The notes under the pieces were generated by a model that worked only from the letters and a program-made list of their open reading frames with translations, was not told the DNA's origin and did no database searches. This document shows positions 1-10,547 of a DNA stretch of 64,000 bases, piece by piece. Position 1 is the first letter of the stretch. Each line of letters begins with the position of its first letter. This DNA comes from Rhodobacter flavimaris (GTDB lineage: Bacteria; Pseudomonadota; Alphaproteobacteria; Rhodobacterales; Rhodobacteraceae), in the NCBI RefSeq assembly GCF_021378075.1, contig NZ_JAJUOS010000001.1, positions 186,001-250,000 of the forward strand, given 5' to 3'. Position numbers and translations under genes: made by a program.

Positions 1-1
1 T

Positions 2-1368
<1,367 letters not shown>

Positions 1369-1369
<1 letters not shown>

Positions 1370-1800
1370 TGCTAAGCCTGCGCATCGCAACCCCCATGAC
1401 CGTCGCCGTCGATGCCACTCAGGTGCGTTCGGTGCGGGCCGAGGATGCCTCGGGCGCCTTCGGGGTCTGGCCCGGGCACGCCGATTTCCTGACGGTCCTG
1501 GGGGCCTCGGTTCTGCGCTGGCGGGGGCAGGGCGAGAAGGTCTGGCACTATTGCGCCTTGCGGGGCGGGGTTTTGCGCGTTGTCGATGGCGCCCGCGTCG
1601 AGGTCGCCTGCCGCGAGGCGGTCGTGGGCGACGATCTTGCCGCCCTTCAGGCCGTGGTCAGCGAGGACGCGGCCCGCCGCGCCGATGAGGCCCGGCGCGC
1701 GCGTGGCGAGCAGATGCGCCTGCACACCCGCGCGATCCGCAGCTTGATGCAGCACCTTGGCCAGAACGGCGCGGACCCTCTGGCGGAGGAGTTCCGATGA
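1369..1800 (+). CDS. atpC: N-ATPase subunit epsilon
   Basis: Central-stalk subunit that couples F1 rotation to the c-ring. The 143-residue product begins MLSLRIATP. I chose this start because GGAGG lies just upstream (1357-1361) and the ATG overlaps the atpD stop; the frame is open further upstream inside atpD without support. The N-terminal part resembles the epsilon beta-sandwich (FGVWPGHADFLTVL), and the last 50 residues are an Arg/Ala-rich helix. Placement directly after beta, instead of at the end of an AGDC operon, is typical of N-ATPases. Confidence 0.92.
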
Positions 1801-2093
1801 CCCCCGCCGAACGCTATGACCGCCCCGACAACGAACCCTTGGAGCAGGCCGCCGAGACCGCGCATTCCCGCGACAAGGCGGGCCGGGCGGACCGCGAGCC
1901 CTCGCTCGCGCGTCGTTTCGGGCAGATCGGCGTTCTGGGTTGGGTGATCGTGGGGCCGACGCTGGCGGGGATGGCGCTTGGGCGATGGGTCGATGGCATG
2001 ATCGGCTTGGGCATCACGATTGCCGCTGCGGGGACGATGCTTGGCGCGGGGTTGGGCCTTTGGCTCGCGTTTCGATGGATGCACCAGCAATGA
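1797..2093 (+). CDS. atpQ: AtpI/AtpZ-like membrane protein of N-ATPase (AtpQ)
   Basis: Small membrane protein of 98 residues: a polar N-terminal segment (about 1-40), then two hydrophobic helices (about 44-64 and 68-93) with Gly-rich packing faces. This is the architecture of AtpI/AtpZ-family putative Mg2+/Ca2+ transporters or assembly factors. It overlaps atpC by four bases and atpR by four bases, so translation is probably coupled. The function of AtpQ is not established; the assignment rests on position between epsilon and AtpR and on the two-helix pattern. Confidence 0.85.
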   Translation: MTPAERYDRPDNEPLEQAAETAHSRDKAGRADREPSLARRFGQIGVLGWVIVGPTLAGMALGRWVDGMIGLGITIAAAGTMLGAGLGLWLAFRWMHQQ

Positions 2094-2365
2094 GCGATGC
2101 GATGCAATATGGGCTCGCCCTTGCGGCGGCGCTGGTGGGGCTTGGGGCAGGCTGGCTGCATTTCCGCTCGCTCCAGGCGCTGTCGGAGCGCATCGTGGCG
2201 GGTGAAAAGCGCGCCATCGTGCTGCAACTGGTGCGGTTGGTCCTGCTGGGGCTGTTCCTGTTTCTTTGTACACGCGGCGGCGCCCTGGTGCTGCTTGCGG
2301 GCGCGCTTGGCGTCTTCGCAGGCCGCGCCCTCGTGCTGCGCGCCGTGACGAAGGGGGAGCCATGA
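2090..2365 (+). CDS. atpR: N-ATPase subunit AtpR
   Basis: A 91-residue protein with three predicted membrane helices (about 6-24, 38-58, 62-82), matching the AtpR family found only in N-ATPase operons. Its role is unproven; it has been suggested to act with the rotor or during rotor assembly. I start it at the ATG overlapping the atpQ stop; the same frame is open upstream but only as a shadow of atpQ. A basic segment (GEKRAIVLQLVR) precedes helix 2. The stop overlaps the atpB start. Confidence 0.85.
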   Translation: MSDAMQYGLALAAALVGLGAGWLHFRSLQALSERIVAGEKRAIVLQLVRLVLLGLFLFLCTRGGALVLLAGALGVFAGRALVLRAVTKGEP

Positions 2366-3063
2366 GCGAAAACCCCCTCTCGCTTCCGATTGCCTTTCAG
2401 ATCGGCCCGGTCGAGGTTTCGACCCCTGTGGTCACCACCTGGGGCATCATGGCCGTGCTTGGCCTTGGCAGCTGGCTTTTGACCCGGCGCCTGGCGCTGC
2501 GCCCCTCGCGAACGCAGGCGGTGCTGGAACTGATCGTGACCACGATCGACGCGCAGATCGCCTCGGTCGTCGCGGGCGATCCGGCGCGGCTGCGCCCGCT
2601 GATCGGCACGCTTCTGATCTTCATCCTGACGGCCAACTGGTCCTCGCTCATCCCCGGGGTCGAGCCGCCCACCGCGCATCTCGAAACCGACGCGGCCCTC
2701 GCGCTGATCGTTTTCGTGGCAACCATCGTCGCGGGGGTGCGGGCCAATGGCACTCTTGGCTATCTCAAAAGCTTTGCGAACCCGACCTGGGTAATGATCC
2801 CGCTCAACCTGATCGAGCAGGTGACGCGGGCGTTCTCGCTGATGGTGCGCCTCTTCGGCAACGTCATGAGCGGCGTTTTCGTCGTTGGCATCCTGCTGTC
2901 GCTCGCGGGGTTGCTGGTGCCGATCCCGCTGATGGCGCTCGATCTGCTGACGGGCGCCGTGCAGGCCTATATTTTCGCCATCCTCGCGCTGGTCTTCATC
3001 GGATCGGCGATCGAGGAAGGCCATTCCCCCGATAAACCCGAAGCGAAGGAGGGTGCGGCATGA
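2362..3063 (+). CDS. atpB: N-ATPase subunit a
   Basis: Membrane stator subunit that forms the ion half-channels against the c-ring. The product has 233 residues and several hydrophobic helices. The family signature VRLFGN places the essential stator arginine at Arg163 (equivalent to E. coli Arg210), followed by a C-terminal helix containing the conserved Gln-Ala motif (VQAYIFA). The start is the ATG in the ATGA overlap with atpR, preceded by GGGGAG. The polar C-terminal tail is rich in Glu, Lys and Pro. Confidence 0.95.
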   Translation: MSENPLSLPIAFQIGPVEVSTPVVTTWGIMAVLGLGSWLLTRRLALRPSRTQAVLELIVTTIDAQIASVVAGDPARLRPLIGTLLIFILTANWSSLIPGVEPPTAHLETDAALALIVFVATIVAGVRANGTLGYLKSFANPTWVMIPLNLIEQVTRAFSLMVRLFGNVMSGVFVVGILLSLAGLLVPIPLMALDLLTGAVQAYIFAILALVFIGSAIEEGHSPDKPEAKEGAA

Positions 3064-3311
3064 CCCCGGCCGACTGGATCAAACTGGTAAGCGTCATCTC
3101 TGCGGCGGTGGCCGTGTCATTCGGAGCCATCGGTCCGGCATTGGGCGAGGGGCGGGCGGTTGCCGCCGCCATGGACGCTATCGCGCGCCAGCCCGAGGCT
3201 GCGGGAACCGTGTCGCGCACGCTCTTCGTGGGCCTCGCGATGATCGAGACCATGGCAATCTACTGCCTCGTCATCGCGCTTTTGCTGCTGTTTGCCAACC
3301 CCTTCGTCTGA
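3060..3311 (+). CDS. atpE: N-ATPase subunit c (rotor ring)
   Basis: An 83-residue hairpin of two membrane helices joined by the polar loop ARQPEA, the c-subunit hallmark. Glu63 in helix 2 is the essential ion-binding carboxylate. Helix 1 carries Glu30 in the GEG motif, where Na+-type rings have Gln32. Thr64 and Tyr68 match two Ilyobacter-type Na+ ligands, but the position of its Thr67 is Met65. Two carboxylates per subunit are typical of N-ATPases. Whether the ring is Na+ or H+ coupled cannot be settled here, since other two-carboxylate N-type rings are reported to be proton-coupled. Confidence 0.95.
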   Translation: MTPADWIKLVSVISAAVAVSFGAIGPALGEGRAVAAAMDAIARQPEAAGTVSRTLFVGLAMIETMAIYCLVIALLLLFANPFV

Positions 3312-3314
3312 CAC

Positions 3315-4058
3315 ATGAATTTCGATCTCACCACCTTTGCCTTCCAGCTTGTCAACGTGCTCGTGCTGTTGGCGATCCTGCGGCATTTCCTGTTCAAACC
3401 GGTGGTCGAGATCATCGCGAGGCGGCGGGCCGAGACCGAGGCCGCAATGGCAGCGGCCGAGGCCGCCAAGACCGATGCGGCCGCCGCCAAGAAGGCTGCC
3501 GAGGCTGAGGCCGAGGCAACCCGCGCCGCGCGCCATGACGTTCTGGCCGATGCCCGCAAAGAGGCCGAGGCAGAGCGCGCGCGCCTTGTTCAGGCCGCGC
3601 AGCAAGAGGCGCAGCGCATCGCCGAGGGCGCCCGTGCGGGCGCCGAGGAAACCCGCGCCGCGGCAGAGGCGGGGCTGCTGAATGAAGCCCGCGAACTGGC
3701 GCAGGCGATTGCCGCGCGCGCGATGGCGGCGCAACCCAAACCGCCGAATGCGGCAGCCTATGCCGAGCGGCTTGTTACGGCGCTTGCGGCCATCCCCGAG
3801 GCCGCGCGTCAGGCGCTGCTGTCGGCGCCTGACCTAAGCGTCCTGACCCCCGCCGAACTGACCGAAGGTGAGGCCGCCTCCCTGCGCGACCGGCTTGTCG
3901 CAGCGGGGGCGCCCGCTTCGGTTCCGGTGACGGTCGAACCCGCGCTGATCGCCGGGCTCGAACTGCGCTCGGGCGCGGGGGTGGTTCACAATTCTCTGGC
4001 TCATGATCTCGAGCAGCTGGCAAAGGCGATGCGCGATGGCGGACACCCCGGGAATTGA
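3315..4058 (+). CDS. atpF: N-ATPase subunit b with delta-like C-terminal region
   Basis: Peripheral-stalk subunit of 247 residues, much longer than the usual 160. Residues 5-25 form the membrane anchor, about 30-135 an Ala/Glu/Arg-rich coiled coil, and about 170-247 resemble the C-terminal part of subunit delta ([12 protein letters not shown] then LEQLAKAM). No separate atpH is present, so this tail probably replaces delta in tying the stalk to alpha. The ATG follows the atpE stop by three bases with no good Shine-Dalgarno sequence, suggesting translational coupling. The 3' end overlaps atpA by 23 bases. Confidence 0.9.
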   Translation: MNFDLTTFAFQLVNVLVLLAILRHFLFKPVVEIIARRRAETEAAMAAAEAAKTDAAAAKKAAEAEAEATRAARHDVLADARKEAEAERARLVQAAQQEAQRIAEGARAGAEETRAAAEAGLLNEARELAQAIAARAMAAQPKPPNAAAYAERLVTALAAIPEAARQALLSAPDLSVLTPAELTEGEAASLRDRLVAAGAPASVPVTVEPALIAGLELRSGAGVVHNSLAHDLEQLAKAMRDGGHPGN

Positions 4059-5544
4059 GGCGCTGTACAGCCGCATCGCCAAGGCCGAGCTTGGGCCGGT
4101 CGCCGAGGAAACCGGCCGGATCGAGGAACTGGCCGACGGGCTTGCGCATATCTCGGGCCTGCCCGGCGCGGCGCTGAATGAAATCGTGACCTTCGCCTCG
4201 GGCGCGCGGGGCTTCGTGCTGAACCTCGACGAGGAAATGCTTCAGGCGGCGTTCCTCGACTCGATGGAGGGGTCGGAAGCGGGCGATCTGGTCACCCGAA
4301 CCGGGCAGCTTCTGTCGGTGCCGGTGGGCGAGGGGCTTTTGGGGCGCGTGGTCGATCCGCTCGGGCGGCCGCTTGACGATCTCGGCCCGATCAAGGCGGG
4401 CGCGCGCTATGAAACCGAACGCCCGGCCCCCGAGATCATCGAGCGCGACTTCGTCACCGAACCCGTGCAGACCGGGCTTCTGGTGGTCGATGCGCTTTTC
4501 GCCGTGGGCCGCGGCCAGCGCGAACTGATCGTCGGCGAGCGCGGCACCGGTAAGACCGCGATGGCCGTCGATGCGATCATCAACCAGAAAGACAGCGATA
4601 TCGTCTGCGTCTATGTCGCCATCGGCCAGCGCACCACCGCCGTGCGCCGCGTGATCGAGGCCGTGCGCGAGAAGGGCGCGATCGCGCGCACCATCTTCGT
4701 CGTGGCCCCCGCGTCGGCCGAACCCGGCCTGCGCTGGCTTGCGCCCTTTGCCGCGACCGCCATGGCCGAAGCAGTGCGCGACGGCGGCGGACATGCGCTG
4801 ATCGTCTATGACGACCTGACCAAACACGCCGCCGTTCACCGCGAGCTTGCGCTGCTCTCGCGCCAGCCGCCGGGGCGCGAGGCCTATCCGGGCGATATCT
4901 TCTATCTGCACGCGCGGCTGCTCGAACGCTCGGCCAAGCTTAGCGCGGCGAAGGGCGGCGGCTCGCTGACCGCGCTGCCGATTGCCGAGATCGAGGCGGG
5001 GAACCTCTCGGCCTATATTCCGACCAACCTGATCTCGATTGCCGACGGGCAGATCGTGACCTCGGCCGCGCTGTTTGCGGCTAACCAGCGCCCGGCGGTG
5101 GATATCGGGCTGTCGGTCAGCCGCGTGGGCGGCAAGGCGCAGCGTGGGGCGCTGCGTGCGGTGGCCGGACGGGTGCGGCTCGAATATGCGCAATATCTTG
5201 AAATGAAGATGTTTTCGAGGTTTGGCGGGTTTGCAGACGGGGCCATGAAGGCGCGGCTTGTGCGCGGCGAGCGGATCGGCGCGCTTCTGGCGCAGCCGCG
5301 GTTCGAGCCGGTCGATACGGTGTCGCAAATCGCGCTGCTGGCGGGGCTGGCGGAAGGTCTGCTTGATCCGCTCGCGCCCGAGCAGATCGCCGAGTTGCGC
5401 CGGACGCTCGCGCCGCTGGTGGCCGCCGACGCCAAGATTGGCGCTTTCCGCACCGCGCCGGACGATCTGTCCGACGACGTACGCGCGCATCTGCTTGATA
5501 CCGTGCGCGAGGCGATCAGCCGGCTTGGCGGAGGCGGTGCATGA
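4036..5544 (+). CDS. atpA: N-ATPase subunit alpha
   Basis: Non-catalytic nucleotide-binding F1 subunit, 502 residues. The P-loop GERGTGKT is at about residues 167-174. Other family landmarks are VGQRTT-like IGQRTTAVR and the C-terminal SRVGGKAQ segment. The start [10 protein letters not shown] lies inside the end of atpF (23-base overlap); an upstream ATG at 4003 would add eleven residues unlike the family. Overlap with both atpF and atpG supports a single transcript and coupled translation of the stalk and head subunits. Confidence 0.96.
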   Translation: MADTPGIEALYSRIAKAELGPVAEETGRIEELADGLAHISGLPGAALNEIVTFASGARGFVLNLDEEMLQAAFLDSMEGSEAGDLVTRTGQLLSVPVGEGLLGRVVDPLGRPLDDLGPIKAGARYETERPAPEIIERDFVTEPVQTGLLVVDALFAVGRGQRELIVGERGTGKTAMAVDAIINQKDSDIVCVYVAIGQRTTAVRRVIEAVREKGAIARTIFVVAPASAEPGLRWLAPFAATAMAEAVRDGGGHALIVYDDLTKHAAVHRELALLSRQPPGREAYPGDIFYLHARLLERSAKLSAAKGGGSLTALPIAEIEAGNLSAYIPTNLISIADGQIVTSAALFAANQRPAVDIGLSVSRVGGKAQRGALRAVAGRVRLEYAQYLEMKMFSRFGGFADGAMKARLVRGERIGALLAQPRFEPVDTVSQIALLAGLAEGLLDPLAPEQIAELRRTLAPLVAADAKIGAFRTAPDDLSDDVRAHLLDTVREAISRLGGGGA

Positions 5545-6368
5545 GCCGCCCCGAGGACATCAAGGACCATCTGGCCAATGTCCAGCAGATCGAAAGCATC
5601 GTGGGCACCTTGCGCGCCCTGGCCGCGGCGCATCAGCTTGAGGCCAAGGCGCATCTTGAGGCCGTCCGCGCGCATGAGGCCACCGTGGCTGCCGCGCTTT
5701 CAACCGCGCTTGGGGCAGGGGCCATCTGGCCCGAGGAGGCCGAGCACGCAGGCCATCTGTCCATTGTGATCGGCGCCGCGCAGGGCTTTTGCGGGGCGCA
5801 TTCCGATCATCTGGCCGAGGCCGCGCAGGCCGAGGTTGCCTCGGGCGCCGGGCTGATCGTGGTTGGCGGGCGGACCGAGGGGATGCTGGCCGATACCCCC
5901 CTGATCTGGGCGGCCGAGATGGCGGCCCATGCGCCCCAAGTGCCCGATCTTGCCAGCCGTCTGGCCGATGCGGTGTTCGAAGAGCTGGCGAAAAAGCCGG
6001 GGCTGCGCGTGCGCATAGTCTTCGCCGACCCTGACCCCGAGAAGCCCGGCCCCGGCACGATCACCCGGCACAGCGTGTTTCCACTTGATCCCGCGCGGTT
6101 TCAGCCCGCGCGGGCGGCGGCCCCTTTGACCAGCCTGCCCGCCGGGGATCTGCTTGGCGCACTGATCGAGGAATATGTTTATTCCGAGCTTTGTGAGGCA
6201 CTTATGCTGGGTTTCGCGGCCGAGAACGCCGCGCGGGCCGAGGCCATGGCGCGCGCGCAGTCAAACGTGCGCCGGATCGCCACCGATCTGCGGGGCGACT
6301 ATCAGCGCGCCCGGCAAGAGCAGATGACGACCGAGATCATCGAGCTTACCACCGCAGCAGTGGGTTGA
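5541..6368 (+). CDS. atpG: N-ATPase subunit gamma
   Basis: Central rotating shaft of F1, 275 residues. The N-terminus has the family pattern of a long helix ([15 protein letters not shown]), and the C-terminus has the partner helix with [10 protein letters not shown] and the [11 protein letters not shown] pattern seen at the end of gamma subunits. The start is set by an ATGA overlap with atpA. It ends the operon; no delta gene follows, which fits the N-type gene order. The middle domain is more divergent than in housekeeping gamma. Confidence 0.93.
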   Translation: MSRPEDIKDHLANVQQIESIVGTLRALAAAHQLEAKAHLEAVRAHEATVAAALSTALGAGAIWPEEAEHAGHLSIVIGAAQGFCGAHSDHLAEAAQAEVASGAGLIVVGGRTEGMLADTPLIWAAEMAAHAPQVPDLASRLADAVFEELAKKPGLRVRIVFADPDPEKPGPGTITRHSVFPLDPARFQPARAAAPLTSLPAGDLLGALIEEYVYSELCEALMLGFAAENAARAEAMARAQSNVRRIATDLRGDYQRARQEQMTTEIIELTTAAVG

Positions 6369-6423
6369 GGGGGCTTGCAGCCGCCCCTCGGCTTGCCCAT
6401 GATCCCGGCCGAACGGGGGCGGT

Positions 6424-8052
6424 ATGAGCTTGGACGAGGACAGCGGAGACAGCGGGCAGATCAGCCCCGAGCGCGCCTATCTTCGGGCCAGTTCGAAAGC
6501 CCATCGCAGGCGCTTTGCCCAAGTGCTGACGCCGCCAGAATGTGCCGCCGCGATGGCGGATTGGGTTTGCGACGGAAATCCGAAAACCATTTTGGATCCG
6601 GCATTTGGTACGGGTATCTTAACGCGTTCCGTGGCCGCCCGCTTGCCCGGCGTTGCCGTCACGGGCTATGAGATCGACCCGCAAATTGCTGCGGCTGGCC
6701 GCGCGGCCTGCACGCGCATGAACCTGACGCTGCACGAGGCCAGCTTTTTCGAGGCCCCGCCCGAGGCGCGCTTTGACGCGATCATCGCCAACCCGCCCTT
6801 CCTGCGCCCCGGCGCCGGAACCGCCTTGCGCGCACAGGTGCGTGCAACCGCCGCGCGCTTCGGGATCGCGCTGTCCGGGTTGACGAATGCCTATGTGCTT
6901 TTCCTGTTCGAGGCGCTCGCCCGGCTTTCGCCCGGCGGGCGGGCGGCGTTTCTGTTGCCCGCCGAGTGGGCCAATTCCAACACCTCCGGGCCGCTTAAAG
7001 ATCATCTTGTAAGAAACGGATATCTGAAGGAAATAATCCAGTTCTGCGCCTATCGTCCAGTGTTCGAGAAAACGCTGACCACGGCCTCGCTGGTCTTGTT
7101 AGAGGCGCCTTCGTGCCCGGAACCCGTCCCGGCAAAGATCCGTGCGACGTTTGTTCCCGCCGATGCTCGGCTTCCATCGCCAAGCAGCGCCATCCCGCCC
7201 GGCGTCACGCAGCGGTGGCTCACGCCTGAGGCGCTGCTGGCCGCCCCGAAATGGGATGAATTGATCCGCGACGATGAAACACCGATCCCGCCCGGGTTCG
7301 TACCGCTCTCGGCGCTGGCCACCACGCGGCGCGGCATCGCCACCGGGGCCAATGGCTTCTTCCATCTGACCCGTGAACGCGTGGCAGATTTCGGGCTGCG
7401 CGCGGGCCAATGCCTGCCCTGTGTCGCGAAATCGGCGGATGTGCCGTCGCTTATATTCGGCGCTTCGGAATTCAAATCACTTATGAAGGCGGGCCGACCG
7501 ACCCAATTCTTTGCCCCGACCCAACCGCTGACCGAGGCCGAGGCCGCCTATGTCGTGCGGGGCGAGACCGAGGGGCTGCACAACCGCTTCCTGACGCGCA
7601 ACCGCACGCCCTGGTATGCGCCCGAGCGGCTCTACCGCGCGCCGATCTGGGCGGCGACCTTCGGGCGCGGGCAGATGCGCTTCATCCTGAACCTCGCCGA
7701 GGTCTGGCAGTTGACCGCATTCCACGGCATCTTCCCATTGCAGGACGATCCGGCACGCGCCAAGGCGTTGGTCGCCTGTCTGAACAGCGCGCCGGTGCAG
7801 GCGCTGATGCGGGGCCGGATGCGGATTTATGCGCGCGGATTGCAAAAGGTCGAGCCGCGCGATCTGTTGGAGATCCCGGTGCCCGATCTGCGCGCGGTGT
7901 GTGCGGCGCGGATCGCGGAACTCGGGCAGGCGCTGAAGGCGCTGAACGACGGAAAAAGCGGGGCAGAGGAGGCTCTGACCCGGTTAGTGATGGCGTCCGC
8001 GCAGGACGCTGCAAGCGGAGGAGCGAGCGATGAAACTGTTGCGTTGGGGTGA
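6424..8052 (+). CDS. Eco57I-like N6-adenine DNA methyltransferase, solitary
   Basis: A 542-residue S-adenosylmethionine-dependent DNA methylase. The SAM motif I is DPAFGTG at about residue 58, and the catalytic amino-methylase motif IV is NPPF at about residue 123. The C-terminal half is probably the target-recognition region. Length and motif order (gamma class) resemble stand-alone Eco57I/TaqI-type methylases. No endonuclease or specificity gene is next to it, so it may be an orphan methylase or the remainder of a restriction system. It starts 55 bases after atpG behind a G-rich leader and overlaps the next gene by 23 bases, so they may be co-transcribed. Confidence 0.85.
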   Translation: MSLDEDSGDSGQISPERAYLRASSKAHRRRFAQVLTPPECAAAMADWVCDGNPKTILDPAFGTGILTRSVAARLPGVAVTGYEIDPQIAAAGRAACTRMNLTLHEASFFEAPPEARFDAIIANPPFLRPGAGTALRAQVRATAARFGIALSGLTNAYVLFLFEALARLSPGGRAAFLLPAEWANSNTSGPLKDHLVRNGYLKEIIQFCAYRPVFEKTLTTASLVLLEAPSCPEPVPAKIRATFVPADARLPSPSSAIPPGVTQRWLTPEALLAAPKWDELIRDDETPIPPGFVPLSALATTRRGIATGANGFFHLTRERVADFGLRAGQCLPCVAKSADVPSLIFGASEFKSLMKAGRPTQFFAPTQPLTEAEAAYVVRGETEGLHNRFLTRNRTPWYAPERLYRAPIWAATFGRGQMRFILNLAEVWQLTAFHGIFPLQDDPARAKALVACLNSAPVQALMRGRMRIYARGLQKVEPRDLLEIPVPDLRAVCAARIAELGQALKALNDGKSGAEEALTRLVMASAQDAASGGASDETVALG

Positions 8053-8872
8053 GGCCGGGGCCGAGAAACCGGGCATGCTGGACGGGGCCGGGACAATGCG
8101 CGATCTGTCCTCGATCATGGGGGATATCGCGGGCGATGTGCTGTCCGACAAGGGGCTGGCGGCGCTGCGTGCGCTTGATCCCGCGACGCTGCCTTTGGTG
8201 CCCGAGAGCGCGCGGATCGGGGCTCCGGTTGCGGGCGTGGGCAAGATGATCGCCATTGGCCTCAACTATGCCGATCACGCCGCGGAGGCCGGGATGCAGG
8301 TGCCGCCCGAGCCCGTGGTCTTCATGAAGGCTACTAGCTCGATCTGCGGGCCGAACGACGCGACCGAAAAGCCGCGCGGGTCGGAGAAGCTCGACTGGGA
8401 GGTGGAGTTGGCCTTCGTCATCGGCAAGCGCGCGAAATATGTGACCCAGGACGAGGCGCTGGAGCATGTCGCGGGTTACATGCTGTGCAATGACGTCTCC
8501 GAGCGCGGGTTCCAGACCGAGCGTTCGGGCCAATGGGTGAAGGGCAAGAGCCATGACTCTTTCGCGCCCATCGGCCCTTGGCTGGTGACGCGCGACGAGG
8601 TGGCCGACCCGCAGGCGCTGCCGATGTGGCTGAGCGTGAACGGGCAGGGGATGCAGAAGGGCTCTACCGCGACGATGGTGTATGGCGTTGCCTACCTCGT
8701 CAGCTACCTCAGCCAGTTCATGACGCTTGAGCCGGGCGACATCATCACCACCGGCACCCCGCCCGGCGTTGGCATGGGCATGAAGCCGCCGCGCTTCCTG
8801 AATGTCGGCGACGTGGTCGAACTGGGTATCGAGGGGCTTGGCACGCAGCGGCAGGAGATCGTTGGGGCCTGA
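8030..8872 (+). CDS. Fumarylacetoacetate hydrolase family protein
   Basis: A 280-residue enzyme of the FAH superfamily (C-C bond hydrolases and decarboxylases acting on acylpyruvate-type substrates). GLNYADHAAE, FMKATSSICGP and the metal-binding WEVELAFVIG (two Glu at about 124 and 126) with a later Asp in CNDVSER are clear. The GTPPGVGMGM signature near the C-terminus matches the 2,4-diketo-3-deoxy-fuconate hydrolase/ureidoglycolate lyase-like group. The exact substrate is unknown. AGCGGAGGAG gives a strong ribosome site, although the start lies inside the methyltransferase gene. Confidence 0.9.
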   Translation: MKLLRWGEAGAEKPGMLDGAGTMRDLSSIMGDIAGDVLSDKGLAALRALDPATLPLVPESARIGAPVAGVGKMIAIGLNYADHAAEAGMQVPPEPVVFMKATSSICGPNDATEKPRGSEKLDWEVELAFVIGKRAKYVTQDEALEHVAGYMLCNDVSERGFQTERSGQWVKGKSHDSFAPIGPWLVTRDEVADPQALPMWLSVNGQGMQKGSTATMVYGVAYLVSYLSQFMTLEPGDIITTGTPPGVGMGMKPPRFLNVGDVVELGIEGLGTQRQEIVGA

Positions 8873-9005
8873 CGCACGGTGCGCAATACGCCTACACCCG
8901 CGAGCGTTTCGCTGGCGGCTATGCAGCCATGATCTGAGCGGGTAGCGCCCCCCTTGCCGCGCCTCGGGAAATCGCCCAAACCGGGGCCAAAGGAAAGGGT
9001 TCGGC

Positions 9006-9908
9006 ATGAGCGAGACGCAGGCGCAACCGGGGATCGGGTTCAAGGGCTATGCCTCGCTGGCGCTGCCGCCGCTGTTCTGGGCGGGGAACTTCATCGTCGC
9101 GCGCGCCTCGCGCGGGGAATTGCCGCCGATGGGCCTGTCCTTCGGGCGGTGGGCGATTGCGCTTTTGTGCCTGCTGCCCTTCGCCTGGCCCTATATGCGG
9201 CGCGACCGGGAGCTTTACCGCCAGCACTGGCTGCGGATCGTGGCGCTGGCGGTGCCGGGGGTCGTGGCGTTCAACGCGCTGGTCTATCTGGGGCTGCAAT
9301 CGACCACGGCGACGAACGGGATGCTGCTCAACTCGACGATCCCGCTGTTGATCCTGGCGCTTGGGGCGCTGTTCTGGGGCCAGCATCTGGGCGGCGCGCA
9401 GATCGCGGGGTTGGTGATCTCGACCCTTGGCGTGGCGAGCATCGTGTTGCATGGCGACTGGTCGCGTCTGATCGCGCTTGAGTTCTCGCGCGGGGATCTG
9501 ATCATCTTCACCGCGATGGTGTGCTGGGCGGTCTACACCTTGATGCTGAAATCCTTCCCGCCCGAGGTGAACCGGCTTGGCCTGCTGGCGGTGCAGATCG
9601 CCATCGCGCTGGTCTTTCTTTCGCCGCTCTGGGGGTGGGAGTTGTCGCAGGGCCTCGTGCCGGTGTGGACGGGGGCCTCGGTTGCCGCGCTGATCTATGT
9701 GGGCGTGGTGCCCTCGGTGCTGGCCTATATTCTTTACATGCGTGCAGTGGTGATCGCGGGCCCGGCGCGGGCAGGGCAGGCGATCCACCTACTGCCGCTT
9801 TATGGTGCTGTGCTGTCCACGATCTTCCTGGGCGAGCAACTGCACATGTATCACGCCGTCGGTTTCGGCGCGATCCTTGCGGGGATCCTGGTCGCGAGCC
9901 GCGGCTGA
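9006..9908 (+). CDS. EamA/DMT-family transporter
   Basis: A 300-residue inner-membrane protein with about ten hydrophobic helices in two EamA repeats (about 15-145 and 160-295). The N-terminal helix has the LPPLFWAGNFIVAR pattern typical of this family, and the second repeat has MVCWAVYTLMLK. Such proteins export metabolites such as amino acids or purines; the substrate cannot be read from sequence. AGGAAAGGG lies upstream of the chosen ATG. It follows the FAH gene after about 130 bases with no obvious terminator. Confidence 0.9.
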   Translation: MSETQAQPGIGFKGYASLALPPLFWAGNFIVARASRGELPPMGLSFGRWAIALLCLLPFAWPYMRRDRELYRQHWLRIVALAVPGVVAFNALVYLGLQSTTATNGMLLNSTIPLLILALGALFWGQHLGGAQIAGLVISTLGVASIVLHGDWSRLIALEFSRGDLIIFTAMVCWAVYTLMLKSFPPEVNRLGLLAVQIAIALVFLSPLWGWELSQGLVPVWTGASVAALIYVGVVPSVLAYILYMRAVVIAGPARAGQAIHLLPLYGAVLSTIFLGEQLHMYHAVGFGAILAGILVASRG

Positions 9909-9915
9909 GGGCGGC

Positions 9916-10443
9916 TTAGTCCGCGTAGATCAGGAAGGCGATCCCCAGCACGGCGATAAGGCTGGCTGCCCGCACCCACAGTGGAAAGCTGCCGCGCGCC
10001 AGGTAGCCCGGCAACCACAGAAGCGCGCAGGCGAGGATGGCGTAGTGCAGGAGCGGCCACCAGAGCAGGGCCAGTTCGCGCCGCAGCGGATCGCCTGCCC
10101 AGATGTCGCCAAGCGCGTCGGTCAGCACGATGCCGACCGCGATGCCGATGACAAAGACCATCCCCTCGGCCAGCACATCGGTAATCTGCACGAAGATCGG
10201 GTTGCGCGGCAGGCCGAGCGCCAACAGGCACCAGAGCCCGGCAAAGGTCAGTAGCAGCTTGTTCTCGAACATCGCGCCGGGCAGTTCGACCCAGGCGCGA
10301 TGCCAGCCCACCGCCTGTTGGCCGGTGACCAGCGGCAGGGCATCGGAAGCGAAAAGCGTCAGCAGATAGGCGGCGATACCGGCCAGGATGATCACCCCGG
10401 CCTGGGAGACGACCTCTTGCAGAAGGATCAGGAAGCGTGCCAT
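9916..10443 (-). CDS. Integral membrane protein of unknown function
   Basis: A 175-residue protein with about five hydrophobic helices (for example VIILAGIAAYLLTLF, LLTFAGLWCLLALGL and VFVIGIAVGIVLTDAL). I do not recognise the family. GAGGACACCG directly before the start codon supports the N-terminus. It is transcribed against the preceding transporter gene and divergently from the ribosomal protein operon. There are no cysteine motifs, nucleotide-binding motifs or soluble domains that would suggest an activity. Confidence 0.75.
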   Translation of the reverse strand: MARFLILLQEVVSQAGVIILAGIAAYLLTLFASDALPLVTGQQAVGWHRAWVELPGAMFENKLLLTFAGLWCLLALGLPRNPIFVQITDVLAEGMVFVIGIAVGIVLTDALGDIWAGDPLRRELALLWWPLLHYAILACALLWLPGYLARGSFPLWVRAASLIAVLGIAFLIYAD

Positions 10444-10519
10444 CGGTGTCCTCGGTTTGTTTCATCCTGCTTAGGCCAGCGCGGCGATCAGGGCAATTCG
10501 CCGATGCACAACAGAGCCC

Positions 10520-10547
10520 TTGCATCGCCCGCCCAATCGCCTATAAC
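10520..10547 (+). promoter_or_regulatory. Sigma70-type promoter of rpsF-rpsR-rplI
   Basis: TTGCAT (10520-10525), a 16-base spacer and TATAAC (10542-10547) lie about 100 bases before rpsF. This would give a leader of roughly 95 bases containing complementary segments ACTTCCG (10554-10560) and CGGAAGT (10599-10605). These could form a regulatory fold. Confidence 0.6.

Noticed and set aside
3775..5490. Open frame of 571 codons antisense to atpA
   Set aside because: It is opposite a conserved ATPase subunit; shadow of high-GC codon use.
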